A stretch of 7,787 nucleotides of DNA from Bacilli bacterium (GTDB taxonomy: Bacteria; Bacillota_I; Bacilli_A; ML615J-28; CAG-313). Below the pieces are notes generated by a model. It saw nothing but the letters and a program-made list of their open reading frames with translations. It made no database searches and was not told where the DNA came from. Location of the stretch: the NCBI GenBank assembly GCA_900770645.1, contig CAAGKY010000179.1:1-7787 (forward strand). Reading direction: 5' to 3'. Positions 1-7,493 of the stretch are shown piece after piece. Positions within the stretch are counted from its first letter, which is position 1; every line of letters begins with the position of its first letter. A program made the translations under genes and the position numbers.

Positions 1-1228
1 ATAATACATCCAGTGCCATTTTTGCTCCAACCGGATTTGAATTAAAGGCATCATCAATAATTCTAATATTGCCATCAATAGAAGTACTCAATCTATGTAA
101 AACTGGTTCTATTTGAAAGCAACTATCTTTTATACTTTCAATATCTATTCCCATAATATGTGCTCCAGCAATCGCTGATAATAAATTGTATATATTGTGA
201 TATCCTAGTAGTTTGGTTTTAATGTTTGTTATAACTATATTTTGATAGTATAAATCAAAAGATAAAAAAGAATCTTTCATAACAATATTTTTAGCCATAT
301 AATCTGCTTGTTCAGTTATTCCAATTCTAATGACTTTAATATTACTTGGGTAATTAGTATTTTTTAGATATATATTATCTTGATTAATAATTAGAGTTTT
401 TAAGTTTTTACTGTTCAAAATTTCTAATTTTGTTCTTAAAATATTATCAAGAGTTTTAAATGTCTCTAAGTGTTGGGGCCCTATTTCAGTAATTATACCT
501 ATATCTATATTAACTAAATTAACCAATTCATTAATATCTCCGATATTACATGCTCCCATCTCTACAATAAAAACATCACTTAATATTGGTAACTCATCAT
601 TAACAACTATGCTTATCCCCATTGGTGTATTGTATGATTTGGGAGTTTTATAAGTATAATATTTTTCTTTAAGTAAATCATATAAGAAATTTTTGGTGGA
701 AGTTTTCCCAAAACTACCGGTAATACCAATATTAATCATTTGATACTTATTAAGTTTAGTTTTTGTTTTTCGATAATAGTATTTTTTTATGTATTGTTCA
801 ATCGGCAATATCACATAACTAGCAATTAAGATTATAATAGGTATTAAGACTGTTTCTATGGTAAAAATTAATAAATGTTTATTAAAGAAAATATAGGGTA
901 TAATACAAATAATACAAAAGGTAATAAACAATCTTAACATACGTTTTGTTAAAATAGGAGCTAAAACCAATTGTTTACTTAACATAAATGATCCTAAAAT
1001 AAAGAATATTTCTAATACCATTAAATACCAATTATAGTTCACATAATAACTTATTAACATTATGATACTTATGTATTCTAAATATGTTGATAATGTATAT
1101 AAATAATGTTTTTTCAGATTTAAATAATATTTCTTAGGATTATATCCATTTTGTTGAAACAACGCAAAAAAGATAAGAACTTTTGGCACCAAAATAAAAA
1201 TTAAAAATATTAATGATATATATATCAC
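1..1228 (-). CDS. murF: Membrane-anchored MurF-type Mur ligase, 3' end cut by window edge
   Basis: My translation from a GTG at 1228-1226 stays open for 409 codons to the window edge; the C-terminal part is missing. Residues 1-145 are about five hydrophobic segments (roughly 2-24, 50-65, 68-83, 99-115, 119-141), followed by a basic linker. The Mur ligase core follows: ATP-binding TGSFGKTS at 170-177, SYNTPMG at 198-204, VEMGA with E223, IGPQHLETF with H253, RTKLEI with K267 (the lysine carbamylated in Mur ligases), GYHN with N345, R379, and the MurF-like IDDAFNSNP at 391-399. MurF adds D-Ala-D-Ala to UDP-MurNAc-tripeptide. The usual soluble N-terminal substrate domain of MurF is replaced by membrane helices. 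The GTG start overlaps the TGA of the upstream hydrolase gene (GTGA) and has GGTGA six bases upstream, so the two genes are translationally coupled. It could be the cell's main MurF or a paralogue acting on a modified or lipid-linked precursor; the sequence does not decide this. Confidence 0.85.
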   Translation of the reverse strand, partial: MIYISLIFLIFILVPKVLIFFALFQQNGYNPKKYYLNLKKHYLYTLSTYLEYISIIMLISYYVNYNWYLMVLEIFFILGSFMLSKQLVLAPILTKRMLRLFITFCIICIIPYIFFNKHLLIFTIETVLIPIIILIASYVILPIEQYIKKYYYRKTKTKLNKYQMINIGITGSFGKTSTKNFLYDLLKEKYYTYKTPKSYNTPMGISIVVNDELPILSDVFIVEMGACNIGDINELVNLVNIDIGIITEIGPQHLETFKTLDNILRTKLEILNSKNLKTLIINQDNIYLKNTNYPSNIKVIRIGITEQADYMAKNIVMKDSFLSFDLYYQNIVITNIKTKLLGYHNIYNLLSAIAGAHIMGIDIESIKDSCFQIEPVLHRLSTSIDGNIRIIDDAFNSNPVGAKMALDVL

Positions 1229-1977
1229 TTAGAATCACCAACCTCTAAGAATGATGCTAGCACTTTTATAAATAAATATTCTTCATCTATAAAAGGAAAA
1301 TGACCTGAATAGTTAAATGTAACAAGACCAGAATCTTTAATCTTTTTATTCATTAATAATGCGTCCTTATATGGAGTTTGTGAATCCCTTTTTCCCCATA
1401 ACAATAAAGTTGGAACATTTACATTTTTTAATTCTTTAGTTTGATCAGTATTAATAATATTTATCATTGTTCTTTTCATCGTATTATTTAGGCATTGGTA
1501 ATCAGAACTACCTGAATTATTTTGTAACTCTTCTAATTTTGGGATATTTCTTGTTAATAGATAATATTTCTTTTTCAATTTGTATTTGCATATTTTATAT
1601 TTAGTTTTTAAATTAAATCTTTTGATACCTGCGCTACTAATTAGAATTAGTTTTTTGATCTCAAACTTATTTGCATATCTTATTGCGATTCTACCACCAA
1701 ATGAGTGACCTATTATAATAGGATTATCTATGTTTAAATTACTAATAAATGTATGTACAAAGTCTACATAATCATCTAGTGAATATGGTCTTGAAGGCAC
1801 CATACTTTCACCAAATCCTGGTAAATCTATTATATATACTAAATACTTTCTTTTAAGCATATTTATTATTGATTCATATATAGATGTATCAGCATTCCAA
1901 CCATGTAATATTATTAATGCTTCTCCACTTCCCTTAACCTCATAATTTATTATCAAATCATGATATATAAATTCCAC
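1225..1977 (-). CDS. Alpha/beta-hydrolase fold protein, serine hydrolase
   Basis: A 250-residue single-domain alpha/beta hydrolase, normal length for the MenH/haloperoxidase-like group, with no signal peptide, so probably cytoplasmic. Visible motifs are the oxyanion-hole HGW at 25-27, the DLPGFGES turn at 51-58, the nucleophile elbow GHSFGG at 90-95 (Ser92), the acid in WGKRD (Asp198) and the base in SGHFPF (His226), so the triad is intact. Residues about 118-180 form a lysine-rich lid that would set substrate choice. The start is GTG at 1977-1975, placed five bases after GAGGTG; an ATG just upstream hits a stop after two codons. The gene overlaps the membrane MurF-type ligase by 4 bases, so the substrate may be an envelope precursor or a D-Ala ester/amide, but this is inference from context. 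The exact reaction cannot be read from the sequence. Confidence 0.9.
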   Translation of the reverse strand: MEFIYHDLIINYEVKGSGEALIILHGWNADTSIYESIINMLKRKYLVYIIDLPGFGESMVPSRPYSLDDYVDFVHTFISNLNIDNPIIIGHSFGGRIAIRYANKFEIKKLILISSAGIKRFNLKTKYKICKYKLKKKYYLLTRNIPKLEELQNNSGSSDYQCLNNTMKRTMINIINTDQTKELKNVNVPTLLLWGKRDSQTPYKDALLMNKKIKDSGLVTFNYSGHFPFIDEEYLFIKVLASFLEVGDSK

Positions 1978-2054
1978 AATTTCACCTCATACAAATATAT
2001 GATAAAAAAAGATAAAATATGATTTTTTATTTAAAAGTAAGTATTAACTCGATT

Positions 2055-2080
2055 TTGTAAATACAAGTTAAATTTTAACT
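2055..2080. promoter_or_regulatory. Two adjacent dyads in divergent intergenic region, candidate operator
   Basis: TTGTA-AA-TACAA (2055-2066) abuts AGTTAAATTTTAACT (2066-2080), a perfect 15-base palindrome with 7-base arms. Both lie between the divergently transcribed hydrolase and Cro/CI-type regulator genes, where an autoregulatory operator is expected. The region is very AT-rich, so chance dyads are not excluded. I found no convincing sigma-A promoter for the hydrolase gene on the minus strand in 1978-2160. Confidence 0.35.
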
Positions 2081-2115
2081 ACTATTTTTATATTTATACT
2101 TTTTTGAACATTTTT

Positions 2116-2144
2116 TTAAAAAAACATAATTATCCGTATATAAT
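2116..2144 (+). promoter_or_regulatory. Likely sigma-A promoter of the HTH regulator gene
   Basis: A perfect -10 box TATAAT lies at 2139-2144, with a weak TTAAAA at 2116-2121 at 17-base spacing. The expected transcription start near 2150-2151 falls right at the ribosome binding site GAGGTGA (2152-2158), so the 5' UTR would be only about a dozen bases. The -10 is clear; the -35 is poor, as is common for a promoter that is autoregulated or relies on A-tracts. Confidence 0.5.
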
Positions 2145-2162
2145 AAGAAAAGAGGTGATGAC

Positions 2163-2441
2163 ATGAACCATGTTTTCGGAAGAAGGGTAAGAGATCTAAG
2201 GGAGGATATGGATATGTCACAAAAAGAAATGGCACTTAAAATTCCTATGAACCAGTCTAATTATTCTAAAATTGAACGTGGTTTACAAGAACCTAATTTA
2301 TTTCAATTAAAAAGAATTGCTGAAATATTACATCACAGTGTAGATAGTTTATTAGGCATTGACAGTACTACTTTTAATAAAGAAAAATCAGAAAGATTTA
2401 AAGAAGAGTTAGATAATCTTTATAATAAATATTTTTCTTAA
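2163..2441 (+). CDS. Small Cro/CI-type (XRE) helix-turn-helix regulator
   Basis: A 92-residue cytoplasmic DNA-binding protein. Residues about 6-65 form an HTH_3 domain: RRVRDLREDMDMSQKEMA leads into the second helix (19-27), the recognition helix is around NQSNYSKIERG (30-40), and EPNLFQLKRIAEILHHSVDSLLG (43-65) is the typical fourth and fifth helix segment. A short charged tail (70-92, helical, KEKSERFKEELDNLYNKY) may help dimerisation. There is no ligand-binding or peptidase domain. The ATG at 2163 follows GAGGTGA by four bases; an ATG at 2158 is out of frame and stops at once. It is monocistronic, divergent from the hydrolase/Mur-ligase unit and ends before a bidirectional terminator. It may control itself and the divergent unit through the dyads at 2055-2080, but the target is not shown by the sequence. 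Confidence 0.9.
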   Translation: MNHVFGRRVRDLREDMDMSQKEMALKIPMNQSNYSKIERGLQEPNLFQLKRIAEILHHSVDSLLGIDSTTFNKEKSERFKEELDNLYNKYFS

Positions 2442-2463
2442 TTAATACTTATCAAGACATAAT

Positions 2464-2498
2464 AAAAGATACAAACCAATTGGTTTGTATCTTTTTTT
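2464..2498. terminator. Bidirectional intrinsic terminator
   Basis: 2464-2495 is a perfect 32-base palindrome centred on AATT (core GATACAAACC / GGTTTGTATC). On the plus strand it runs into seven T (2492-2498). On the minus strand it runs into TTTTATTAT. It lies between the convergent regulator gene (ends 2441) and livF (ends 2508) and serves both. Confidence 0.93.
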
Positions 2499-2507
2499 GT
2501 TTATTTA

Positions 2508-3413
2508 TTATGCACCTAAATATGCTTCTTTTACTTTATCATTATTTAACAATTCACTACCACTACCGCTTAATACAACTTTACCATTTTCTAAAACATA
2601 AGCTTTATCCGCAATTGATAATGCGGCTTTCGCATTTTGTTCTACTAGTAAAATTGTAATACCTGATTCGTGTAGGTGCTTGATAATATCAAAAATTTCA
2701 TTAACGAAGATTGGTGATAACCCCATTGATGGTTCATCTAGTAGTAATATTTTAGGTTTACTCATCATTGCTCTTGCCATAGCAAGCATTTGTTGTTCTC
2801 CACCTGATAATGTTCCGGCTTTTTGTTTTTTTCTTTCTTCAAGACGTGGGAATCTTTCGAAAACTTCTTTTAAGTCTTCTTTGATTTTTGTCGTATTGTG
2901 TCGTTTATAGGCACCCATTTCTAAGTTTTCTTGAACTGTTAAATTCGCAAATACTTGACGTCCTTCAGGAACATGGGCAACACCATACATAATCGCATTA
3001 TATGCGGGAATCTTTAACAGATTAGTAGTAGAGTATTTATGATATTTAGCTTTTAATTTAGCGACTTGAGTAGGTGTAAATCCTGGAATTATTCCATCGC
3101 CATCTTCAGCTCTTTGTAAGAATTCAAATACTTTTTCACTTGTTCCAAATACTGCTAGTAATTTGTCAGTAGTTTTTGTTCCACAAAATCTATTTAATGT
3201 TCTTTTATCAGTTAAACCTGTTAAATCAAGATTAGCAAAACTTCCTGAATCAACTCTTATTAAACCTGTTAAGGCTTTTAATAATGTTGTTTTCCCTGCA
3301 CCATTTGCACCAATTAATACAACTAATTCACCTTTTGAAACATTAATATTAACTTTTTTAAGAGCTTTAATATTTCCATTGTATGTTACCGATAAATTTT
3401 TTACTTCTAACAT
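2508..3413 (-). CDS. livF: Branched-chain amino acid ABC transporter ATPase LivF, with internal insertion
   Basis: One of the two cytoplasmic ATPases of the Leu/Ile/Val importer. Motifs: Walker A GANGAGKT at 35-42, HVPEGR at 147-152 (the family's Q-loop-region signature), TVQENLEMGAY at 159-169, ABC signature LSGGEQQ at 202-208, Walker B ILLLDEP at 222-228 with Glu227, GLSP at 231-234, and LLVEQN at 255-260, where LivF proteins normally have Gln in place of the H-loop His. LivF is usually about 235 residues; this one has 301. The extra ~65 residues lie between DLTGL (63-67) and the segment before YGVAHVPEGR, about residues 68-134 (nt 3012-3212). The reading frame is intact and all catalytic motifs are present, so it should be functional. 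The ATG at 3413 is 4 bases after the livG stop, with its GGAG binding site inside the end of livG. It is the last gene of the operon and is followed by the terminator at 2464-2498. Confidence 0.95.
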   Translation of the reverse strand: MLEVKNLSVTYNGNIKALKKVNINVSKGELVVLIGANGAGKTTLLKALTGLIRVDSGSFANLDLTGLTDKRTLNRFCGTKTTDKLLAVFGTSEKVFEFLQRAEDGDGIIPGFTPTQVAKLKAKYHKYSTTNLLKIPAYNAIMYGVAHVPEGRQVFANLTVQENLEMGAYKRHNTTKIKEDLKEVFERFPRLEERKKQKAGTLSGGEQQMLAMARAMMSKPKILLLDEPSMGLSPIFVNEIFDIIKHLHESGITILLVEQNAKAALSIADKAYVLENGKVVLSGSGSELLNNDKVKEAYLGA

Positions 3414-3417
3414 ATGA

Positions 3418-4182
3418 CTACTCTCCTAAATAAGCTGCGATAACTTCTTTGTTATTCTTAATTTCAGCTGGTGTACCTGTTGCGATTTCTTTACCAAAAC
3501 TAATAACTTTAATCCATTCACAAATTCCCATTACTAGTTTCATATCATGTTCGATTAATAGGATTGCTGTATTGAATTTTTCTCTTACTATTTGAATAGT
3601 TTCCATTAATTCTTCTGTTTCAATTGGATTCATACCTGCAGCAGGTTCATCTAAACAAAGAATTGCTGGATGAGATGCAAGTGCTCTAGCAATCTCTAAT
3701 TTTCTTTGTTTACCGTATGGTAAGTTTTGAGCTTGTTCATCTTTATATTCAAAAAGTCCTAAAACTTCTAGAATTTCTAAAGCTTCTTGTGTTGCTTTAT
3801 CTTCTTCAGCCCAATATTTTTTAGTTTTAAAGATTGCTGAAAAGATTCCATAATTCATATGAACATTTGAAGAAACTTTAACATTTTCTAAAACACTCAT
3901 TCTTTTAAATAAACGAATATTTTGGAAAGTACGAGAAATACCAATTTTGACTCTGGCATGTGGGCTTAATTTAGTTACATCTTGTCCACGCAATTCTACA
4001 GTACCACTTGTTGGAACATAAACTCCAGTTAACATATTAAACACTGTTGTTTTACCTGCTCCATTAGGACCAATTAATCCTACTAATTCTCCTTCTTTAA
4101 TTTCGATTGTGAAATCTTCAACCGCGTGTAAACCACCAAATACGATTGAAATTTTATTTGCTTTTAATACAGTTTTAGCCAT
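3418..4182 (-). CDS. livG: Branched-chain amino acid ABC transporter ATPase LivG
   Basis: The second cytoplasmic ATPase of the importer, 254 residues, normal for LivG. Motifs: Walker A GPNGAGKT at 38-45, Q-loop RTFQNIRLF at 84-92 (Gln87), the LivG-type degenerate signature LPYGKQR at 154-160, Walker B ILCLDEP at 174-180 (Glu179), the family-diagnostic AAGMNPIETEEL at 181-192, and H-loop IEHDM at 210-214 (His212). All catalytic residues are present. It pairs with LivF to drive LivH/LivM. The ATG at 4182 is 2 bases after the livM stop, and an AGGAGGT binding site lies in the last codons of livM, so translation is coupled. Confidence 0.97.
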   Translation of the reverse strand: MAKTVLKANKISIVFGGLHAVEDFTIEIKEGELVGLIGPNGAGKTTVFNMLTGVYVPTSGTVELRGQDVTKLSPHARVKIGISRTFQNIRLFKRMSVLENVKVSSNVHMNYGIFSAIFKTKKYWAEEDKATQEALEILEVLGLFEYKDEQAQNLPYGKQRKLEIARALASHPAILCLDEPAAGMNPIETEELMETIQIVREKFNTAILLIEHDMKLVMGICEWIKVISFGKEIATGTPAEIKNNKEVIAAYLGE

Positions 4183-4184
4183 AA

Positions 4185-5261
4185 TTATTCAACCTCCTTT
4201 GGAGTTTTTTTAGCAAAAATTTTATTCCATATTTTTTTTACTTTTTTATAGAACCAATCCCATGTAAACTCAGCTGTTCCTAAAATACCACTTGAACGGA
4301 ATAACATAATTAATACTAGAATAATTCCATAAATGATTTTAGGATTACTTGTAAAGAATTCTGGAACCCATGTTTGTTGGCAGAACCAAAGATCATAAAC
4401 TACAATTAAACTAGATGCGATAATTGACCCTGTTAATGATCCTAAACCACCAAGCACGATAATAATCAAGAATAAGATTGATCTATCTTGTCCAAATGTT
4501 GTTGGTGCATATGTAGTATAGTTAGCAAGTAGCCCTCCAGCAATACCTGCGATAAATGATGCGAAAGTAAATGCTAGTACTTTATATTTATTAACTGCTA
4601 CACCACTTGCTTCAGCTGCAATATTATCATCGCGGCAAGCAAGAATTGAACGACCAAATCTAGACTTCATAAATGACATAATTAAGAAAATTACTATAAC
4701 TAAGAAGATAGCATAAAGTAATGGTGTTCCACCTAAGAATGATGAAGAACCAATACCATCAGCTCCTCCTATAACTTTAAAGTTTTTAGTGATATTAACA
4801 AAGATTAAACTAATACCAAGGGTTACAATTGCAAGGTAGTCACCTTTTAATCTACCAAGGGCAATTGTTCCTACTAATAAACCAATTAATCCCGTTAAAA
4901 TACCACAAATTAAAACAAATAATACAACGATAACATATCCTAATAGATGTAATTTACCACCTAATACTGTATAAATACTTCCTCTAAAGAACGTAGGATC
5001 AATAACATCTTTTAAGAATGTTGACATTAATACAAATACTGTATATCCAATTAATAAGAATCCACCATGTCCTAAAACAAATTCTCCAAGACATCCACAA
5101 ATAACATTTAATGATAATGCGGCTATTGAATAAATAAATATTAAATTAACAATTTTAGGAAGAGTTGTTCCTCCTTCAATTAAAACAGAAAAAGCAAGCA
5201 ATAATGTTATTGCGATTATGTTGCTTATCAATTTTTTCTTTTCCATTCTCTTAAACAACAT
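4185..5261 (-). CDS. livM: Branched-chain amino acid ABC transporter permease LivM
   Basis: Integral-membrane permease, 358 residues, with many hydrophobic segments from residue 12 onward. Family landmarks: SLNVICGCLGEFVLGHGGF at 50-68, GRLKGDYLAIVTLG at 136-149, GGADGI at 165-170, the ATPase-coupling loop GRSILACRDDNIAAEASG at 203-220, GGLGSLTGS at 271-279 and the terminal FRSSGILG at 321-328, followed by a basic cytoplasmic tail. It forms the translocation channel with LivH. I keep the ATG at 5261 because AGAAGGTG sits five bases upstream; the Met at residue 6 is a less well served alternative. The start is 2 bases after the livH stop. Confidence 0.96.
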   Translation of the reverse strand: MLFKRMEKKKLISNIIAITLLLAFSVLIEGGTTLPKIVNLIFIYSIAALSLNVICGCLGEFVLGHGGFLLIGYTVFVLMSTFLKDVIDPTFFRGSIYTVLGGKLHLLGYVIVVLFVLICGILTGLIGLLVGTIALGRLKGDYLAIVTLGISLIFVNITKNFKVIGGADGIGSSSFLGGTPLLYAIFLVIVIFLIMSFMKSRFGRSILACRDDNIAAEASGVAVNKYKVLAFTFASFIAGIAGGLLANYTTYAPTTFGQDRSILFLIIIVLGGLGSLTGSIIASSLIVVYDLWFCQQTWVPEFFTSNPKIIYGIILVLIMLFRSSGILGTAEFTWDWFYKKVKKIWNKIFAKKTPKEVE

Positions 5262-5263
5262 AA

Positions 5264-6142
5264 TTACACCTTCTCTCTTGTATCTTTACCAAGAAGACCA
5301 GCAGGCTTGAATAGTAAGATGATTACAAATATTCCATAAACAATAGTATCAGCCCATTGAGAAATACCATAGGCTGCGGTCAATTCTTTTAAAATACCAA
5401 TTAAGAATCCACCTAATACGGCACCAGGCAAACTTCCAATTCCCCCAATAACAGCAGCTACGAATGGATATAATCCAATTGTTACTGAACCAAGTTCGAA
5501 ATTGAAATATGGAGCACGTAATAGATAAATTATAACACCGATTGCAGCTAGAGTTGATCCTATAACAAATGTTAAACTAATAATGAAGTTATTATTAATA
5601 CCCATTAATTTAGCAGCTTCTTCGTTTTCAGATACAGCTCTCATCGCAATCCCGATTTTTGTTTTCTTTACGAAGAATGTTAGTAATGTTAATAACACAG
5701 CTGTTGTGATAATCGCAATAAAGAATGCTGTATTATTATCAAAGTAAGTGTGGAATTGTAATTGTGAATTGTTAATTGCATTCATAAATCCACTTAAAAT
5801 GTAACTAACACCTATAGCAGTAATAAGGGCAGTAATTCTTGATGAACCTTTTTTTCTTAATGGTCTATAGGCAAATCTTTCAGTGATGATTGCGACTATA
5901 ACACAGACGACGACGGCAACTAGTAAGCTTATCAAAAGCGTCCAAATTTTATAACCCATAATTGGATTTAATAGCTTCTCTGTTAAATAATATGCGGTAA
6001 AACCACCTATTGTTATGAATTCAGAGTGAGCAAAATTTATCATTTTTACGATACCGTAAACCATTGAATATCCTAGCGCCATTAATGCGAAAATACTACC
6101 CATGGCAAGTCCATTTTTTAGTCCTTCTAAAAATAAATCCAT
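5264..6142 (-). CDS. livH: Branched-chain amino acid ABC transporter permease LivH
   Basis: Integral-membrane permease, 292 residues, the usual length for LivH. Landmarks: NGLAMGSIFALMALGYSMVY at 10-29, MINFAHSEFITIGGF at 34-48, the ATPase-coupling loop RAVSENEEAAKLMGIN at 168-183, GGIGSLPGAVLGG at 233-245 and KPAGLLG at 279-285. It partners LivM in the channel. The ATG at 6142 follows AAAGGAG by five bases. It opens the tightly packed livH-livM-livG-livF block and is separated from the upstream binding-protein gene by a 98-base spacer carrying a hairpin, consistent with lower expression than the binding protein. Confidence 0.96.
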   Translation of the reverse strand: MDLFLEGLKNGLAMGSIFALMALGYSMVYGIVKMINFAHSEFITIGGFTAYYLTEKLLNPIMGYKIWTLLISLLVAVVVCVIVAIITERFAYRPLRKKGSSRITALITAIGVSYILSGFMNAINNSQLQFHTYFDNNTAFFIAIITTAVLLTLLTFFVKKTKIGIAMRAVSENEEAAKLMGINNNFIISLTFVIGSTLAAIGVIIYLLRAPYFNFELGSVTIGLYPFVAAVIGGIGSLPGAVLGGFLIGILKELTAAYGISQWADTIVYGIFVIILLFKPAGLLGKDTREKV

Positions 6143-6201
6143 AAGAACTCCTTTCCTAATTTTTTTTATAAATTATATTTTTTTGTTTTGTAAACATTCA
6201 T

Positions 6202-6228
6202 ACAAGGCAGCATGCTCTGCTGCCTTGT
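6202..6228 (-). promoter_or_regulatory. Intercistronic hairpin between binding-protein gene and livH
   Basis: An 11-base perfect inverted repeat (6202-6212 against 6218-6228, core CAAGGCAGCA / TGCTGCCTTG) has a 5-base loop and is far more GC-rich than its surroundings. In the transcript it is followed by UAUGAAUG and not by a U-run, so it is not a standard intrinsic terminator. Such hairpins after solute-binding-protein genes usually protect the upstream mRNA from 3' decay or cause partial termination, giving excess binding protein over permease. That role here is inference. Confidence 0.75.
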
Positions 6229-6240
6229 TTAAATACACTA

Positions 6241-7413
6241 TTATTTTGCTTCTACTTCTTTACCATCTTTAAATGTAATAACTGTAGCAGATTTTACAGG
6301 GTTACCATCACTGAATTTGAATCCTTCGCTTGATGTAACTAATCCTGTGAATGTTCCATTTGTTAATGCATCAATTACTTTTGCATAATCTGTAGAACCA
6401 GCTTGTTCGATAGCTTGTTTTACAATGTATACTGCATCATATGCTAATGCTGCGAATGAAACTGGAGTTTCACCATCATATTTAGCTTGATATTTTTGAA
6501 CAAATGTTTTAACAACTGCATTTTCAGATGCACCAAAATAGTGGTTAGTATAGAAACAATTTTCTAAGAATGAAACATCGTCACCTTCTTTAATTTGTTG
6601 AACAACACCATCCCAACCATCTCCACCATAGCATACACCTTTGTAACCATTATTGTATCCTGTAGTTAAGATATTATAAACATTTTCATAATAATCAGGA
6701 ACATATACACATTGATATCCACCAGCAGTAATAGGAGCCCAGTAAGTTGTGAAGTCTTTAACATCTTTACCATAACCTTGAGCTACAACTTCGATACCTG
6801 CTGCTTTTGCAGTTTCAACGAATGCATCTTTTAAACCTACTGAATAATCATCATCATTGTTATATAATACATATGCTTTCTTATATCCAGCATCTTTAGC
6901 ATAGTTTGCCATATAAGTTCCTTGGTATGAATCATAGAAACAAGCACGGAAAACGTTAGCTCTTAAATCTCTTTCATCACCATTTTCACCAGCAGTTAAT
7001 TTATCTGCAGTACCAGTAGGAGTAATTACAGGAACACCAACTTTAACAGCTTCTGAAATTAATCCTTCAGTAGCACCACTAGTAACAGCACCAATAACAA
7101 CATCAACATCTTTTGAAATTAAAGTTGTTAAAGCAGTACCAGCTTTATTAGGATCAGCTTCATCATTAATGAAGCCAACTAATTCAAATTGTTTCATTGT
7201 ACCATTAACATTAACACCACCAGCTTTATTGATTTCTTCAATTGCTAGTTCAACACCTTTCTTAACAGCTTGACCGTAAATACTTACAGATCCACTTAAA
7301 GGACCCGCTGACCCAATTTTAACGGTCGTATCGTCATTACCACCACATGAAGCAAGTGTAAATAAAGACACAAAAACCATTAATAAACTCATAACTTTAA
7401 ATAATTTTTTCAT
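6241..7413 (-). CDS. livK: Branched-chain amino acid-binding lipoprotein (LivJ/LivK type)
   Basis: Extracytoplasmic substrate-binding lipoprotein of the importer, 390 residues. Residues 1-22 are a lipoprotein signal (basic MKK, hydrophobic core, lipobox L20-A-S-C23), so Cys23 is lipidated and the protein is tethered to the outer face of the membrane. A Gly/Asn/Asp linker follows, then a type I periplasmic-binding fold (Peripla_BP_6): VKIGSAGPLSG at 31-41, YGQAVKKGVELAIEEINKAGG at 46-66, the ligand-site region GAVTSGAT at 108-115, TPTGTADKLT at 131-140, FRACFYDSYQG at 155-165, and FAALAYDAVY at 320-329. Leu/Ile/Val specificity is inferred from the liv operon and the isoleucine T-box; close relatives bind other amino acids or amides. 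The ATG at 7413 has GGAGG nine bases upstream. It is the first gene of the operon, under promoter, T-box and terminator control. Confidence 0.95.
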   Translation of the reverse strand: MKKLFKVMSLLMVFVSLFTLASCGGNDDTTVKIGSAGPLSGSVSIYGQAVKKGVELAIEEINKAGGVNVNGTMKQFELVGFINDEADPNKAGTALTTLISKDVDVVIGAVTSGATEGLISEAVKVGVPVITPTGTADKLTAGENGDERDLRANVFRACFYDSYQGTYMANYAKDAGYKKAYVLYNNDDDYSVGLKDAFVETAKAAGIEVVAQGYGKDVKDFTTYWAPITAGGYQCVYVPDYYENVYNILTTGYNNGYKGVCYGGDGWDGVVQQIKEGDDVSFLENCFYTNHYFGASENAVVKTFVQKYQAKYDGETPVSFAALAYDAVYIVKQAIEQAGSTDYAKVIDALTNGTFTGLVTSSEGFKFSDGNPVKSATVITFKDGKEVEAK

Positions 7414-7463
7414 AATTTAATTCCTCCAATAGTTATATTAATAAGTTAAATGTCAAAAGATAT

Positions 7464-7493
7464 AAAAAACCTTTGTCTCATACGAGACAAAAG
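7464..7493 (-). terminator. Regulated intrinsic terminator of the T-box leader
   Basis: In the minus-strand RNA, CTTTTGTCTC (7493-7484) pairs with GAGACAAAGG (7479-7470) around a GUAU loop, ten pairs including one G-U. Six U follow (7469-7464). It lies 51 bases before the lipoprotein start codon, between promoter and gene, the position of an attenuator. Its loop and arms overlap a competing antiterminator helix. Confidence 0.92.

Noticed and set aside
2104..2144. TTGAAC (2104-2109) as the -35 box for the regulator promoter
   Set aside because: It is 29 bases from the clear -10 box TATAAT, too far for a sigma-A promoter.
2680..2910. 76-codon plus-strand open frame
   Set aside because: It lies entirely antisense to livF, whose translation carries all ABC ATPase motifs, and its translation shows no domain.
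3163..3417. 84-codon plus-strand open frame
   Set aside because: Also antisense to livF, covering the Walker A region; its sequence is a low-complexity mirror of that gene.
7434..7456. Perfect TTGACA on the minus strand (7456-7451) just after the terminator, a possible second promoter
   Set aside because: No -10 box at 16-18 bases; the nearest TATAAC is only 13 bases away, and a start there would fall in or after the ribosome binding site.
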